Of a stretch of DNA of 64,000 bases, positions 27,201 to 35,987 are shown in pieces. This DNA comes from CAZKBP01 sp964551015 (GTDB taxonomy: Bacteria > Bacteroidota > Bacteroidia > Cytophagales > Microscillaceae). Positions within the stretch are counted from its first letter, which is position 1. The number at the start of each line of letters is the position of its first letter. Location: positions 1 through 64,000 of the forward strand of contig CAZKBP010000010.1 in assembly GCA_964551015.1 (NCBI GenBank). Reading direction: 5' to 3'. The position numbers and the translations under genes are program-made. Below the pieces are notes generated by a model. The model saw only the letters and a list, made by a program, of their open reading frames with translations. It was not told the origin of the DNA and did not search any database.

Positions 27201-30200
27201 GTCTTTCCCGGTTGCTCCCGGAGCCGTGCAAATCAAACTCTATTTGGCCGAAAGCTATCTACAAATCTCTGGACCGGGTCAAAGAGTTTTTGACGTGGCC
27301 GTAGAAGGCAATGTTCCACCAGCCTTCAACGATATTGATCCTTACGCCCTCGGTGGAGGACTGCTCTCGGCCTCGGTGGTCAGCTATACTACCACAGTGA
27401 ACGACGGATCACTCGATCTCGAGTTTCTTCGCGTGAAGCAGAATCCTGCCATCAAGGGAATAGAAATCTCTGGTGCAAGCGGTGGAGGAGGAGGTAACCA
27501 ACCCCCAGTTTTGAGTATGAATACGAGCACCAAGAGTGTTTCGGAAGGCAATGTTCTCACAGTACCTTACAGCGTGAGTGATGACCAAACTCCCAATCCA
27601 AATGTGAGTGCCAATGTAAGTCCTAATCAAAACGTAGATGTAACCGTCAGTCAAGGAGAAATCGAGTTTGTGGCTCACAATGGCTCCGGTGGTAACTCCT
27701 ACACGGTAAATGTGACCGCCACTGACCAACAAAACGCCAGTACGACACAGACCTTTACCGTCAATGTGAGTGCCACGCAAAACGTGGGCAGTGCCGCCGC
27801 TAAATTTGAAGTGACACCCAACGACGGAATTGAAGCCACTACTTTCGGGGGAAGTAAGATTATCCTCACCAACCAATCCGGTAATGGCATTAAAATTAAT
27901 CAGATCAAGGTAGATATCAATTCCAGTATTCTGCCAGATGTGGTTTGGGATCCATTGGGCAACGGTGGCGATGAGTTAGGACAATGCGTACTCGTGGCTG
28001 GTTTTAGCAGTGCTTCGGCAGTCGGCTTAACCATTCCCGGAAATGGCCCTAATACCAATCAAAATCCTAGCCCCAGCGACCCAGATTGCTCTACCCCTTT
28101 TTCGGGAAGCAGAAATGGAGGTTTTGATGTGATGACTTTGAATTTCACCGATTTTGATCCAAATGAATCTCTCTTTTTTGGCGTAGACATTGACCCAAAT
28201 AGTATTAAAGATGTGTCTGGTTCAGGGGGAGCTGGTTCCGTGGCTGGATTAGAGCTTTCCGGTGCCACTGTCACCATCACTTTTAGCAATGGGGCAACGA
28301 TTACGCGTACGATTTTTGAGAATGGCGGACAAGGTGGTGGTGAAGTGATTCTGAATAATACCACCGTACCAGCCAAGCCTAATATCAGCGTACAAGGACT
28401 CAGTGGCAAAAACGTAGAGGTAGGAAGCACCAACCAAACCATCACCATCACGGGAACGCCGAATGCTAACTTTGCCTTGCTACAATTGGGTACGACCCTG
28501 ACGCCCTCTAATTTATCGCCACCCAGTGGTTCGTCTTTCAACAATCCGCCTTACTACGCTAACTCTGCTGATTCTAAAACTCTTTACAAAGGAAAATTGA
28601 ATGGCAATGGCGTGGCGAATGTGAATGTTAATCTCAAGGGGCCAGGCTCTACTGCCGTGGGTGCTTTCAAGCTCAACTATTTGATGGCCGTGCTTACCCC
28701 CTCTAACAACCCTTATGACCCGGGCGAACCGACTAGTCTTAGCTCTGATCCTCTGCGCATTAGAGTAGAGAATCAAGGAGCAAACACTTTTAGCGTGAGC
28801 ACGACTGTGAATGGCAACGGAAGTATTAACCTCAACCCTCCGGGAGGTACTTACAACAGTGGCACCCAGATTACCGTAAACGCTACGCCCAACAGTGGCA
28901 ATCAGCTAACCAGTTTGCTGGTCAATGGTAATTCGGTGAACAATCCTTTTACCTTCAATATCAATCAAAATACGAGTGTGGTGGCTAATTTCCAATCTAC
29001 CAGTGGTGGTGGAGGTCAGCAGACTTTGAATGTGATTGATGATGCCTTTATTCAGGGAAGCTTCTCTGACAACGGCCAGATTGTCCGAGTAGAGCCCAAT
29101 AATCGAGTGGCCTATCTGAAATTCAATCTGAGCAATGTATCCGGTAGTGTTACCCAAGCACAGTTGAAATTTTTAGTAACTGGGGATGCTGGTAATGGAC
29201 AGATTCAGGTTGCCAAAGGCAGTAGTAATAACTGGACGGAAACTAACCTTTCCAATGCCAATAAACCCAATCCTGTGGCAAACTTAGGTGGATTAAATGC
29301 TACCTACAATATTAATCAGACCTACACCGTCAATTTGAATCCGGCTGAAATCACCACGGGTGGGTTCCTGAGTCTTATTATCACGCAAACCTCGGGTAAT
29401 GATTTTGCTTTTGCCTCCGATGAAAGTAATCTACAAGCGGCACAATTAGTTCTGCAAACCACCGGAAGTGGAGGCCCCAGCAATCAAGCGCCTAGTGTGA
29501 ATGCTGGCAACAATACGAGCATTACCCTTCCTAATAATACTGTGAATCTAAATGGAACCGTCAGCGACGACGGACTACCCAATGGTAATCTGAGCACCCA
29601 ATGGTCTGTGATCTCAGGCAGTGCAGGCAATGTGAATTTTGCCAATGCGAATAATGTGGATACGCAGGTAGGTTTCAGCGCAGCGGGCACTTACACCCTA
29701 AGACTCACGGCTAATGATGGTCAGCTAAACAACTTCGATGATGTGGTCATCACCGTGAATGCTTCCAGTGGCGGAGGTGGCTCTCAGTTAAGCTTGGGGG
29801 TGATTGACGACGCCTTTCTCCAAGGAAGCTTCTCTGATAATGGAAACATCGTCCGCGTGGAAACCAATAATCGGGTGGCTTACCTGAAATTTAACCTTGC
29901 CGGTGTATCGGGCAACGTTACTCAGGCGGAGTTGCAATTTACGGTAAGTGGCGATACTGGTTTTGGACAAATTCAGGTCGCCAAAGGCAGTAGCAACAAT
30001 TGGATAGAAACGAACCTCTCTAATGCCAATAAGCCTAATCCTGTGGCAAACTTAGGGGGGCTAAACGCTACTTACAATAATAATCAGACCTACACCGTCA
30101 ACCTGAATCCGGCTGAAATCTCCACGGGTGGCTCTCTCAGCTTGATTATCACGCAAACCTCAGGTAATGACTTTGCCTTTGCCTCCGATGAAAGTGGTTT

Positions 30201-30939
30201 ACAGGCCGCTAAATTGATTCTCCAAACGGAGGGAAGCAGCGCACCGCCACCACCACCGCCCAGCACAGGCTTGGCGATTGACCAATTGATCTTGGTGAAT
30301 GCCTCTACTAATCAAGATATCAAGAATATCGTGAACGGAGATCAATTTAATGCAAGCACCGTGGGTAGTAGTCTTAGTGTCAAAGCCATTCCTAGTGAAG
30401 CCCCTGGCAGTGTCATCTTTAACCTTAATGGGCAAAATGTACAAACTGAAAACATTTCGCCTTATGCCTTGAATGGAGATGTCAATGGAAACTTCATCGC
30501 GGCCAATCTTCCAGTTGGAAGCTATACCTTGACGGCTACTCCTTTTAGTGGTTCCAATGGTAGTGGGCAAGTGGGCACAGCCAAGACGGTCACGTTTAGC
30601 ATCGTCAGTGGAGCCCGTGCATTTGGAGAGCAAGCAGCCGAAACGGGTGTGGAAACCGAACTGATCTCATCCGAACTGGTGATTACGAAAGTATATCCCA
30701 ACCCGATGACCGATGAAGCGCGTATTTTTGTAGAGTTCTCCAGAGGTATGCAAGGCGAATTTACTTATGACGTGCTAGATGGCTCTGGTCGGGTAATCAC
30801 CAGAGGCAGCGGAAACACACATGGCGAATCCATCTTACGGATTGACCTAAAAGGAAAAGTCATGAGCAGAGGTACGTTGTTTATCCGCATCGAGGGAGAA
30901 AGAGTTCCTCGCACGATCAAACGTATTCAGAGAAATTAA
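24295..30939 (+). CDS. Giant T9SS-secreted protein with sugar-dehydrogenase-like propeller
   Basis: A 2214-residue secreted protein. After a signal peptide ending near residue 49 comes a sorbosone/glucose-dehydrogenase-like beta-propeller (about 50-590, with GTALEFGPDGKLYVAQ and NAYDLVVT). Then follow Asp-rich calcium-binding repeats (DFDGDG, DYDGD; about 604-660), a lectin-like region (665-895), a malectin-like domain (900-1060), cadherin-like segments, an InlB-like B-repeat (1500-1570), DNRLRE-type domain 1 (1575-1723), a PKD-like domain (1725-1825), DNRLRE domain 2 (1831-1979), a linker Ig domain (1993-2106) and a type A T9SS tail (VYPNPM onward). ATG 24295 is used; ATG 24361 also gives a good signal peptide. 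PQQ-dependent activity is not shown by the sequence; carbohydrate binding is the safer inference. Confidence 0.88.
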   Translation: MRFQSTDLTLRALRVCGHLSSVMQLFSPYFLRNTFFIFLFLSSIPLQAQVIDFDNKVLQNAGIQSGTALEFGPDGKLYVAQRNGIIKVLTINKQSNGQFTVTNNQSLNFVKNIPNHNDDGTLNPSVTSRQVTGITVGGTAQNPEVYVSSSDFQVGAGGDGGDINLDTNSGVITRLKWTGSSWEVIDLVRGLPRSEENHATNGMELVFTQGKKYLIVCSGGFTNAGSPSANFAFITEYALSGAILAIDLTSVEGMSTKTDGSSGRKYKYDLPTLDDPTRPNTSPGVDVNDPWGGNDGLNQSKLVAGGPVKMFSPGYRNAYDLVVTQKGAVYVTDNGANGGWGGYPKFEAQSNVNNSYRPGEPGSKFTGDPENGEVQVNNQDHLNLVTTNIGSYNFGSVYGGHPCPTRANPNAGLYTRGTQTSDPGDTDNDGATDGYFRTVKYNPGAPGDAGNPKRALPADWPPVSAGLFNVANADYRQPDLDNPNANPDGAEDIIVLEWGTNTNGIDEYTASNFGGAMKGNLIAGKNNGKLHRVVLNNNGTVNQGATELDKFTVGGNPLGITCQGDNDIFPGTIWVANFNQNQIVILDPKSGGGIACNNPGGSPNADFDGDGFTNQDEISNNTDPCVSASQPDDYDGDKISDLNDPNDDNDNLNDTNDPLQIGQPYNLPVFNEFRSDDAPFDGYQQLGITGLMNNGSTPWYQSIGSKDVLGGTSGILSLSISSATGNAKSNNQKQAYQYGVNVNSNSGNIVVQGQVEFNSSTPNQNDEGHGFFIGDGFQNNYIKAFITNNQTLKVEGELNGVNISNLPSATLPTLSQDVNIFFKINTSNAQVQVQYAIGNNNPVNVGSPFAVNGSLKTAIQSNTNPLIVGVIAHSNDTEYLAIFDFLNVYQEGQTDLGVLYRVNAGGSQLSGNGGKNWEADNKQYITAGGNFTAANGSNIANVPAGVPMALFQTERWDQGGSSDSQEMKWSFPVAPGAVQIKLYLAESYLQISGPGQRVFDVAVEGNVPPAFNDIDPYALGGGLLSASVVSYTTTVNDGSLDLEFLRVKQNPAIKGIEISGASGGGGGNQPPVLSMNTSTKSVSEGNVLTVPYSVSDDQTPNPNVSANVSPNQNVDVTVSQGEIEFVAHNGSGGNSYTVNVTATDQQNASTTQTFTVNVSATQNVGSAAAKFEVTPNDGIEATTFGGSKIILTNQSGNGIKINQIKVDINSSILPDVVWDPLGNGGDELGQCVLVAGFSSASAVGLTIPGNGPNTNQNPSPSDPDCSTPFSGSRNGGFDVMTLNFTDFDPNESLFFGVDIDPNSIKDVSGSGGAGSVAGLELSGATVTITFSNGATITRTIFENGGQGGGEVILNNTTVPAKPNISVQGLSGKNVEVGSTNQTITITGTPNANFALLQLGTTLTPSNLSPPSGSSFNNPPYYANSADSKTLYKGKLNGNGVANVNVNLKGPGSTAVGAFKLNYLMAVLTPSNNPYDPGEPTSLSSDPLRIRVENQGANTFSVSTTVNGNGSINLNPPGGTYNSGTQITVNATPNSGNQLTSLLVNGNSVNNPFTFNINQNTSVVANFQSTSGGGGQQTLNVIDDAFIQGSFSDNGQIVRVEPNNRVAYLKFNLSNVSGSVTQAQLKFLVTGDAGNGQIQVAKGSSNNWTETNLSNANKPNPVANLGGLNATYNINQTYTVNLNPAEITTGGFLSLIITQTSGNDFAFASDESNLQAAQLVLQTTGSGGPSNQAPSVNAGNNTSITLPNNTVNLNGTVSDDGLPNGNLSTQWSVISGSAGNVNFANANNVDTQVGFSAAGTYTLRLTANDGQLNNFDDVVITVNASSGGGGSQLSLGVIDDAFLQGSFSDNGNIVRVETNNRVAYLKFNLAGVSGNVTQAELQFTVSGDTGFGQIQVAKGSSNNWIETNLSNANKPNPVANLGGLNATYNNNQTYTVNLNPAEISTGGSLSLIITQTSGNDFAFASDESGLQAAKLILQTEGSSAPPPPPPSTGLAIDQLILVNASTNQDIKNIVNGDQFNASTVGSSLSVKAIPSEAPGSVIFNLNGQNVQTENISPYALNGDVNGNFIAANLPVGSYTLTATPFSGSNGSGQVGTAKTVTFSIVSGARAFGEQAAETGVETELISSELVITKVYPNPMTDEARIFVEFSRGMQGEFTYDVLDGSGRVITRGSGNTHGESILRIDLKGKVMSRGTLFIRIEGERVPRTIKRIQRN
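29017..30231 (+). repeat. Duplicated DNRLRE-type domain
   Basis: Copy 1 (29017-29463) and copy 2 (29785-30231) are offset by 768 bases. Both contain NRVAYLKFNL, SNANKPNPVANLGGLNATYN and TQTSGNDFAFASDES. A third copy lies in the neighbouring gene at about 33080-33528 (AYLKFDL, SGNDFAFAARES). Each ends in a Gly/Ser or proline-rich linker. Confidence 0.85.
30271..30612 (+). repeat. Linker Ig module shared with the next gene
   Basis: This 114-residue module (ILVNASTNQDIKNI, FNLNGQNVQTENISPYALNG, YTLTATPFSGSNG) is almost repeated at 32690-33033 in the 885-residue protein. Diverged forms with PPYSIAGD/APFSIAGD motifs occur about four times in the 2059-residue protein. Confidence 0.8.
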
Positions 30940-30960
30940 AGAGGCTTTTCGCATCTTTCT

Positions 30961-30995
30961 TAAAAAAAACCACAGCTGAGCTGTGGTTTTTTTTA
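30961..30995 (+). terminator. Terminator after the 2214-residue protein gene
   Basis: AACCACAGC and GCTGTGGTT form a perfect stem around TGA, flanked by an A-run on the left and T-run on the right, giving about 16 pairs in all. It could work in both directions. Confidence 0.9.
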
Positions 30996-31222
30996 TACTT
31001 TGTAACTTTTTTGCCATAGAGTTAGTTATTTCTGATAGATAGTACATAATTCTTACACTTGATTCAACCAGTCATTATCGCTATACCATCTTCAAACCTT
31101 AGGTATTTATCGCTTTTTTGCAAGTATATAGGTAAATGTGGATTATTAAGATTCCTTTTCCCGAGTGTTTTTCTAGCTATGCTACGTGAATATGAAATCT
31201 TGCTAAAATTTTCAGCCTAACC
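30996..31222. other. Gene-free spacer
   Basis: No credible gene or RNA is seen between the terminator and the next promoter. Short antisense frames here have no protein-like features. Confidence 0.5.
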
Positions 31223-31254
31223 TTGCTTATATTGAACATTGGTTTCTATATTTG
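31223..31254 (+). promoter_or_regulatory. Promoter of the 885-residue protein gene
   Basis: TTG at 31223 and TATATTTG at 31247-31254 (full TAnnTTTG match), starts 24 bases apart. The leader of about 280 bases carries two hairpins near its end: GTGTCTG (31427-31433) with CAGACAC (31439-31445), and GGGCA (31456-31460) with TGCCC (31466-31470). Confidence 0.55.
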
Positions 31255-31534
31255 CGTAAAGAAAGTAGCATTCTTTATCGGCTTTGATAATAGCATTTTA
31301 TCCCCACGAGAGGTTTATTCTCATCTCCATTATCTTCAAGATCACTAGGTATAGCAATAGAAAGTTGTTTTAAATCAAGATTCTTCTACCCCTTTCTTAA
31401 ATCTTAAATAATGCGTACTCGTTCTCGTGTCTGTACTTCAGACACAAGACTGATCGGGCAGTTTGTGCCCTGAGTTTAATCTATCTATTGTTTTATCACT
31501 AATCATCTTTTCATTAAAAAAACTAGAAACGTTT

Positions 31535-34192
31535 ATGTGGCAATCATCAACGATGAAAATCAGAGAGCTATGGGTAGCTAACCTCCTAAGCTGGAAAGGT
31601 TTTTATGTAGCCCTAGCCCTATTGACGGTTTGTGCTTATGGCACTTACCAGTATCAGACTGCTGAAGAAAGTACTCAAGCGACTAATTTCTATCAGCCCG
31701 AATTTACACCTGCCATGGCGGTGAACTCAGGAGCTTTTATCGAGCAAAATGGCTTGGTAAAGTTCCAAATGGAATCTAACCCACTCAAAAATGGCTGGAA
31801 ACAAGGAACCCAAGGTGGAATTACTTTCTACGAAGCAACGCAAAATAGCTTGAATAACCCCAACAGTGGCGTTATCAATTATGATGTACAAATCAAGGAA
31901 ACTGGAGTATATCGCATCCAATGGAGAAGCCGTATTAACACGGGTAGCAACAGTACCGAGCATAACGACAACTGGATGAAGCTACCCAACAATGGAAATG
32001 TTGTTTTCTTCGGTTACAAGGGTAGCGGTGGCGAGCAGCAGATCATAAATGCTGTCAATAGCAAGAACAACGTGGTATTCCCCAAGGGAAGTGGCCTAAA
32101 CCCTCTACCCGCAGGTAGTGGAGGCAGTGGTTACTTCAAAATCTATATGAATATCCCGAATGCTTGGGTTTTCCAAACCAGAACTAGCGATTTTGACCCC
32201 CACAATATTTATGCTTGGTTTAAAACGGCTGGTACTTACACCATGCAAATCTCTAACCGCTCCGCAGGTCATGCCATTGATTTTGTAACCGTCCATAAAG
32301 TAGGTCGCTACAACGAAAATCAATTACTTAACGCACCCCAATCTCCTCGTACCGGTGGAGGAACACCTCCGCCACCACCGCCACCATCTAACCAAAGCCC
32401 GAACGCTAACGCGGGTCCAAACCAGACCAAGGCCGTTGGTAACAATGGTTTAGCCACTTTTAACCTCAACGGTGGACAGTCTTCCGACCCAGATGGTTCT
32501 ATTGTTTCTTATGTCTGGAAACAAGGTAACAACACGGTAGGTCAAGGCCAGCAAATTAGCCTTACACGCGGGGTAGGAAACTACACTATCACCCTAGAAG
32601 TAACTGACAATCAAGGAGCCAAAGACACCGATCAAGTACAGTTGACGGCTACTACTGGCACTGTGAATCCTCCTCCTCCCAGCAACCAATTATCAATCAA
32701 TCAATTAGTATTGGTGAACGCGTCTACCAACAACGATATCAAGAATATCGTGAATGGCGATCAGTTTAGCACGAGCGATGTAGGAAACAGTCTGTCCGTG
32801 AAAGCTGTTCCCAATAGCAAGCCTGGTAGTGTGGTATTTAACCTGAATGGACAAAATGTACAGACGGAAAACATTTCGCCCTACGCTTTGAATGGTGATG
32901 CCAATGGCAACTTTATCGCCGCTAACTTACCAGTTGGAAATTACACTTTAACGGCTACTCCTTTTAGTGGCTCCAATGGTACAGGACAAATAGGTGCCTC
33001 GAAGACCGTTACTTTCAGTATCGTGAGTGGTGTGGCTAATCCTCCGCCTACCCCTACTCCTCCCCCTTCTAGTGGAAGTAATACGCTCAATACCGTAGCC
33101 GATGCTTTCTTACAAGGTGGTGCTGTGAATAACGGACAAATTGTACGTGTAGAAAACAACAACCGTGTGGCTTACTTGAAATTTGACCTAAGCAATGTAA
33201 GTGGCAACATCACGAAGGCTCAATTGAAAGTATTGGTAAACAGCGACCCCGGTAACGGAAATGTGATCGTATCCAAAGGAAGCAGCAACAACTGGACAGA
33301 AGGTAACCTTTCTAATGCCAATAAGCCTAACCCTACTGCTACACTCGGTGGACTAAACACTAACTATAACGTCGGCCAAAGCTACACTTGGAACTTGGAT
33401 GCTTCGCAAATCTCTGGTGGCGGTTTATTGACGCTCATCATGACACAAACTTCTGGTAATGACTTCGCCTTCGCCGCTCGTGAAAGCAACTTACAAGAAG
33501 CACAGTTAATCATCGAGACAAACGGTGGAAGCACGCCTCCTCCTCCAAGTGGTGATCCTATCTTAACTAGCTACACGCTCATTGAGGGTAATCGCCAAGT
33601 GGCTATCACCGAAGGAAAGCAAATCACCATCTCTGGTCCAGTTACGATTCGTGCTAATACGATCAACAGCGACCGAGTGCTGACCAACATCTTTGAGAAC
33701 GGTAACTACATCAAAACAGGTGTAGATGATACGGCTCCTTACGATGTATTTGTAAACTTCCCACTCAAAACTGCCAACTACGAGCTTCGTGGAGAAGGTT
33801 ACAACAATGATGTGAAAGGCCCTAAGGGTATCGTTAAATTCTCTATTGTCCTTTCAGGAGCTAAGAGCACAGAAGCGGAGTTTAGCTCTAGCTCTAGCCT
33901 AGAGAACAATGGAGCAACGGAGAAACTGAGAATAGAGAAGGTTTTCGCAAACCCAATTCCGCAAGATCGTGTAAAACTTGGCTTCTCTGCTCAGCCTACT
34001 GGTCAGTTGGAGTATGTATTACTTGACTATTTCGGAAGAACCATCACCAAGGGAGCCGTAGATGCTACTCAATTCAATAATGAAACGGTAGAACTAATCT
34101 GGGAAGGAACCAACCTCACTCCTGGTACTTACTTCCTACAAATCAAAGGGGATAAGCTAGAAGAAACTACTATCCGCCTGAGCAAAGAGTAA
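31535..34192 (+). CDS. T9SS-secreted carbohydrate-binding-like protein with PKD and DNRLRE domains
   Basis: An 885-residue secreted protein. A hydrophobic segment at about 22-40 is a signal peptide or anchor. A beta-sandwich carbohydrate-binding-like domain (about 65-270) is followed by a proline linker, a PKD domain (288-375, DPDGSIVSYVWKQG), a linker Ig module (386-500), a DNRLRE-type domain (516-665), an Ig-like domain (670-775) and a type A T9SS tail (VFANPIP onward). The linker and DNRLRE modules are close relatives of those in the 2214-residue protein upstream. The frame opens at TTG 31463 inside a hairpin of the leader; ATG 31535 (or ATG 31553) is the realistic start. A catalytic domain was not recognised, so binding or adhesion is inferred. 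Confidence 0.87.
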   Translation: MWQSSTMKIRELWVANLLSWKGFYVALALLTVCAYGTYQYQTAEESTQATNFYQPEFTPAMAVNSGAFIEQNGLVKFQMESNPLKNGWKQGTQGGITFYEATQNSLNNPNSGVINYDVQIKETGVYRIQWRSRINTGSNSTEHNDNWMKLPNNGNVVFFGYKGSGGEQQIINAVNSKNNVVFPKGSGLNPLPAGSGGSGYFKIYMNIPNAWVFQTRTSDFDPHNIYAWFKTAGTYTMQISNRSAGHAIDFVTVHKVGRYNENQLLNAPQSPRTGGGTPPPPPPPSNQSPNANAGPNQTKAVGNNGLATFNLNGGQSSDPDGSIVSYVWKQGNNTVGQGQQISLTRGVGNYTITLEVTDNQGAKDTDQVQLTATTGTVNPPPPSNQLSINQLVLVNASTNNDIKNIVNGDQFSTSDVGNSLSVKAVPNSKPGSVVFNLNGQNVQTENISPYALNGDANGNFIAANLPVGNYTLTATPFSGSNGTGQIGASKTVTFSIVSGVANPPPTPTPPPSSGSNTLNTVADAFLQGGAVNNGQIVRVENNNRVAYLKFDLSNVSGNITKAQLKVLVNSDPGNGNVIVSKGSSNNWTEGNLSNANKPNPTATLGGLNTNYNVGQSYTWNLDASQISGGGLLTLIMTQTSGNDFAFAARESNLQEAQLIIETNGGSTPPPPSGDPILTSYTLIEGNRQVAITEGKQITISGPVTIRANTINSDRVLTNIFENGNYIKTGVDDTAPYDVFVNFPLKTANYELRGEGYNNDVKGPKGIVKFSIVLSGAKSTEAEFSSSSSLENNGATEKLRIEKVFANPIPQDRVKLGFSAQPTGQLEYVLLDYFGRTITKGAVDATQFNNETVELIWEGTNLTPGTYFLQIKGDKLEETTIRLSKE

Positions 34193-34221
34193 TCAACTTG
34201 GTTACTTAAACCAAACCTTTT

Positions 34222-34254
34222 CTCCCGGGCAAGTATTTGTCCGGGAGTTTTTTT
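34222..34254 (+). terminator. Terminator closing the surface-protein cluster
   Basis: CTCCCGG (34222-34228) and CCGGGAG (34241-34247) form a perfect 7-pair stem followed by a T7 run. It lies 29 bases after the stop and also faces the convergent SDR gene. Confidence 0.9.
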
Positions 34255-34266
34255 ATGTAAATTTTT

Positions 34267-35247
34267 TCAATCTTTGATCCACCCCTGCTCTCTAAACCAA
34301 TCAAAATAATCACGGAAGGCCGTCTCGAGGTCACGCGGTTGGTAATTGAGTTCTTTTTTAGCTTTATCGTGAGAAAGCCAAGGATTAGATTGGGCTGCTC
34401 TTAGCATAGCCTTAGTAAATAACGGCGGTTTGCCTTGCAGACGAGCTTGTAACTGAATGACGGGAAGGGCTGTGTACATCATCCATAAGGGAAGTACGGT
34501 GCGAGGCATCTTCTTATGGGTAATTTTGCTTAATAACTGAGGCAGTTCTTTCATACTGAGCATCCAGCCAGTGAGTAGATAACGTTCTCCTTTTCTTCCG
34601 TGTTGCGCTGCGGTTTGTATAGCCTTGGCTACATCTCGCACGTCGGTATAATCACTCAAGCCTGCCATTAATACCGGAATTTTGCCGTGATACAAATCAA
34701 GCAGGGCTCTGGCGAAAATAGAAGGCTCATAATCATATGGGCCCACCAAAGTACCAGGATTTACGATGACCGCATCTAAACCTGCCTCTACTTGCTGGAG
34801 AACCTCAACCTCTGCCCAAGCTTTGCTACGATGATAATCATTTTTTTCTTTTAAAGCCAGAGGACGTGTTTCATCCACAGGACGGGTGTAGGGACGCATC
34901 TCCAGAGCGTGATGAGAACTACAATGTACCAGCCTCCGTACGCCTAACTGGTGACAAAGCTTGGCTACCATTCTTGTACCCAAAGTATTAACTTGATACA
35001 TGGACTGATCTTGATCGGGGAGCAAAGAAATTTTGGCCGCTAGATGGAAAACTTCATCACAACCCTGTATGGCTTTTCGTACACTTTCTTCCTCACGAAT
35101 ATCACCCGCCACAAACTCGATTTCCAAGTGCTCCAAAGAAGCCCCTCTTTTCAAATCTAATACCCGAACCTGATAGCCCACCTCGAGTAGTTGTCTGACC
35201 AAGACATTCCCCAAACGCCCTCCTCCTCCCGTTACTAATGCTTTCAT
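34267..35247 (-). CDS. NAD(P)-dependent epimerase/dehydratase (extended SDR)
   Basis: A 326-residue extended short-chain dehydrogenase. The Rossmann motif TGGGGRLGNVL is at residues 7-17, GDIREEE and LAAKIS follow, CSSHHAL gives the catalytic serine, and YHRSK gives the catalytic Tyr and Lys. NPGTLVGPYDY is typical of dihydroflavonol-reductase-like members. Substrate is unknown. The start at ATG 35247 faces the Rrf2 regulator gene across a 130-base region containing a palindromic operator, so it may belong to that regulon. Confidence 0.88.
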   Translation of the reverse strand: MKALVTGGGGRLGNVLVRQLLEVGYQVRVLDLKRGASLEHLEIEFVAGDIREEESVRKAIQGCDEVFHLAAKISLLPDQDQSMYQVNTLGTRMVAKLCHQLGVRRLVHCSSHHALEMRPYTRPVDETRPLALKEKNDYHRSKAWAEVEVLQQVEAGLDAVIVNPGTLVGPYDYEPSIFARALLDLYHGKIPVLMAGLSDYTDVRDVAKAIQTAAQHGRKGERYLLTGWMLSMKELPQLLSKITHKKMPRTVLPLWMMYTALPVIQLQARLQGKPPLFTKAMLRAAQSNPWLSHDKAKKELNYQPRDLETAFRDYFDWFREQGWIKD

Positions 35248-35311
35248 AGGCTCAAATTCCTGATTGATTTGCTACAATACTAAATATTTTGAGGATATTT
35301 TAGATAAGGAT

Positions 35312-35324
35312 AAAGTGTAACTTT
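35312..35324. promoter_or_regulatory. Putative Rrf2 operator, site 1
   Basis: AAAGTGTAACTTT is a palindrome AAAGT-N3-ACTTT. It lies between the divergent SDR and Rrf2 genes, 54 bases before the Rrf2 ATG. The exact reverse complement recurs at 35875. Confidence 0.55.
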
Positions 35325-35377
35325 TTCTATTACAGTTTTGTTTTTAAATTGTTAGTCATCTAAAAAAACCAGAGGAA

Positions 35378-35821
35378 ATGCAAAACAGCAGTCAATTTAA
35401 CACCGCCATCCATATTTGCATCTTTATGCACTTTAAACAAGAAGAGCTGATCTCTTCGCAAACCATTGCCGAAAGTGTTGGCACCAACCCCGTCGTGATT
35501 CGGCGCATCATTGCCAAATTACGCAATCGAGGCATCATAGATAGCGTAGCCGGAGCAAAAGGAGGTTTTTTTCTAAGTAAATCTGCTTCTCAAATTTCAC
35601 TGTGGGATATTTACGAGGCCGTGAAGGAACAAAATCTCTTTCCAAGAACTCGCAAGATCAACCCTGATTGTGTTGTGAGCAGTAACTTGTCCCTGTTGGT
35701 AAGGGATGTATACGACGAAGCAGAACTAGCCATGAAACAGGTCTTCGAGAAGGTGTCCATTGAGGCACTCACGCACAAACTTGGGCAAATTATCACTTTT
35801 GATGAAAACAATTTCCGTTGA
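35378..35821 (+). CDS. Rrf2-family transcriptional regulator
   Basis: A 147-residue Rrf2-family DNA-binding protein. The winged helix-turn-helix spans about 22-68 (SSQTIAESVGTNPVVIRRI, GAKGGFFLSK wing), followed by a dimerisation helix. The three clustered cysteines that bind Fe-S in IscR and NsrR are absent; only Cys14 and Cys98 are present, as in redox-sensing or YwnA-like members. GAGGAA precedes ATG 35378. A perfect palindrome 54 bases upstream and a second before the AhpD-like gene suggest it controls itself and that gene, possibly sensing oxidants by thiol chemistry. The last point is inference. Confidence 0.9.
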   Translation: MQNSSQFNTAIHICIFMHFKQEELISSQTIAESVGTNPVVIRRIIAKLRNRGIIDSVAGAKGGFFLSKSASQISLWDIYEAVKEQNLFPRTRKINPDCVVSSNLSLLVRDVYDEAELAMKQVFEKVSIEALTHKLGQIITFDENNFR

Positions 35822-35874
35822 TTTTCAGAAACTTACAAAGAATTTAAAGATTTACACACATAAATAGAACTTAT

Positions 35875-35887
35875 AAAGTTACACTTT
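35875..35887. promoter_or_regulatory. Putative Rrf2 operator, site 2
   Basis: AAAGTTACACTTT is the exact reverse complement of the site at 35312 and lies 100 bases before the AhpD-like gene. A one-mismatch third copy, AAAGTTACATTTT, is at 35953-35965, just ahead of that gene. Confidence 0.55.
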
Positions 35888-35987
35888 GGTTATTAAACCA
35901 GAACGGCAAGCAAATTGGATTGCCTTCTTTTAGTGCTATAAATAAAACAAGTAAAGTTACATTTTTAAACTTAAAATTCTCTTAATC

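Noticed and set aside
27409..27876. Long antisense frames within the large surface-protein genes
   Set aside because: They arise from the repetitive, stop-poor composition of the sense genes, have no start signals and give hydrophobic or Ser/Val-rich nonsense.
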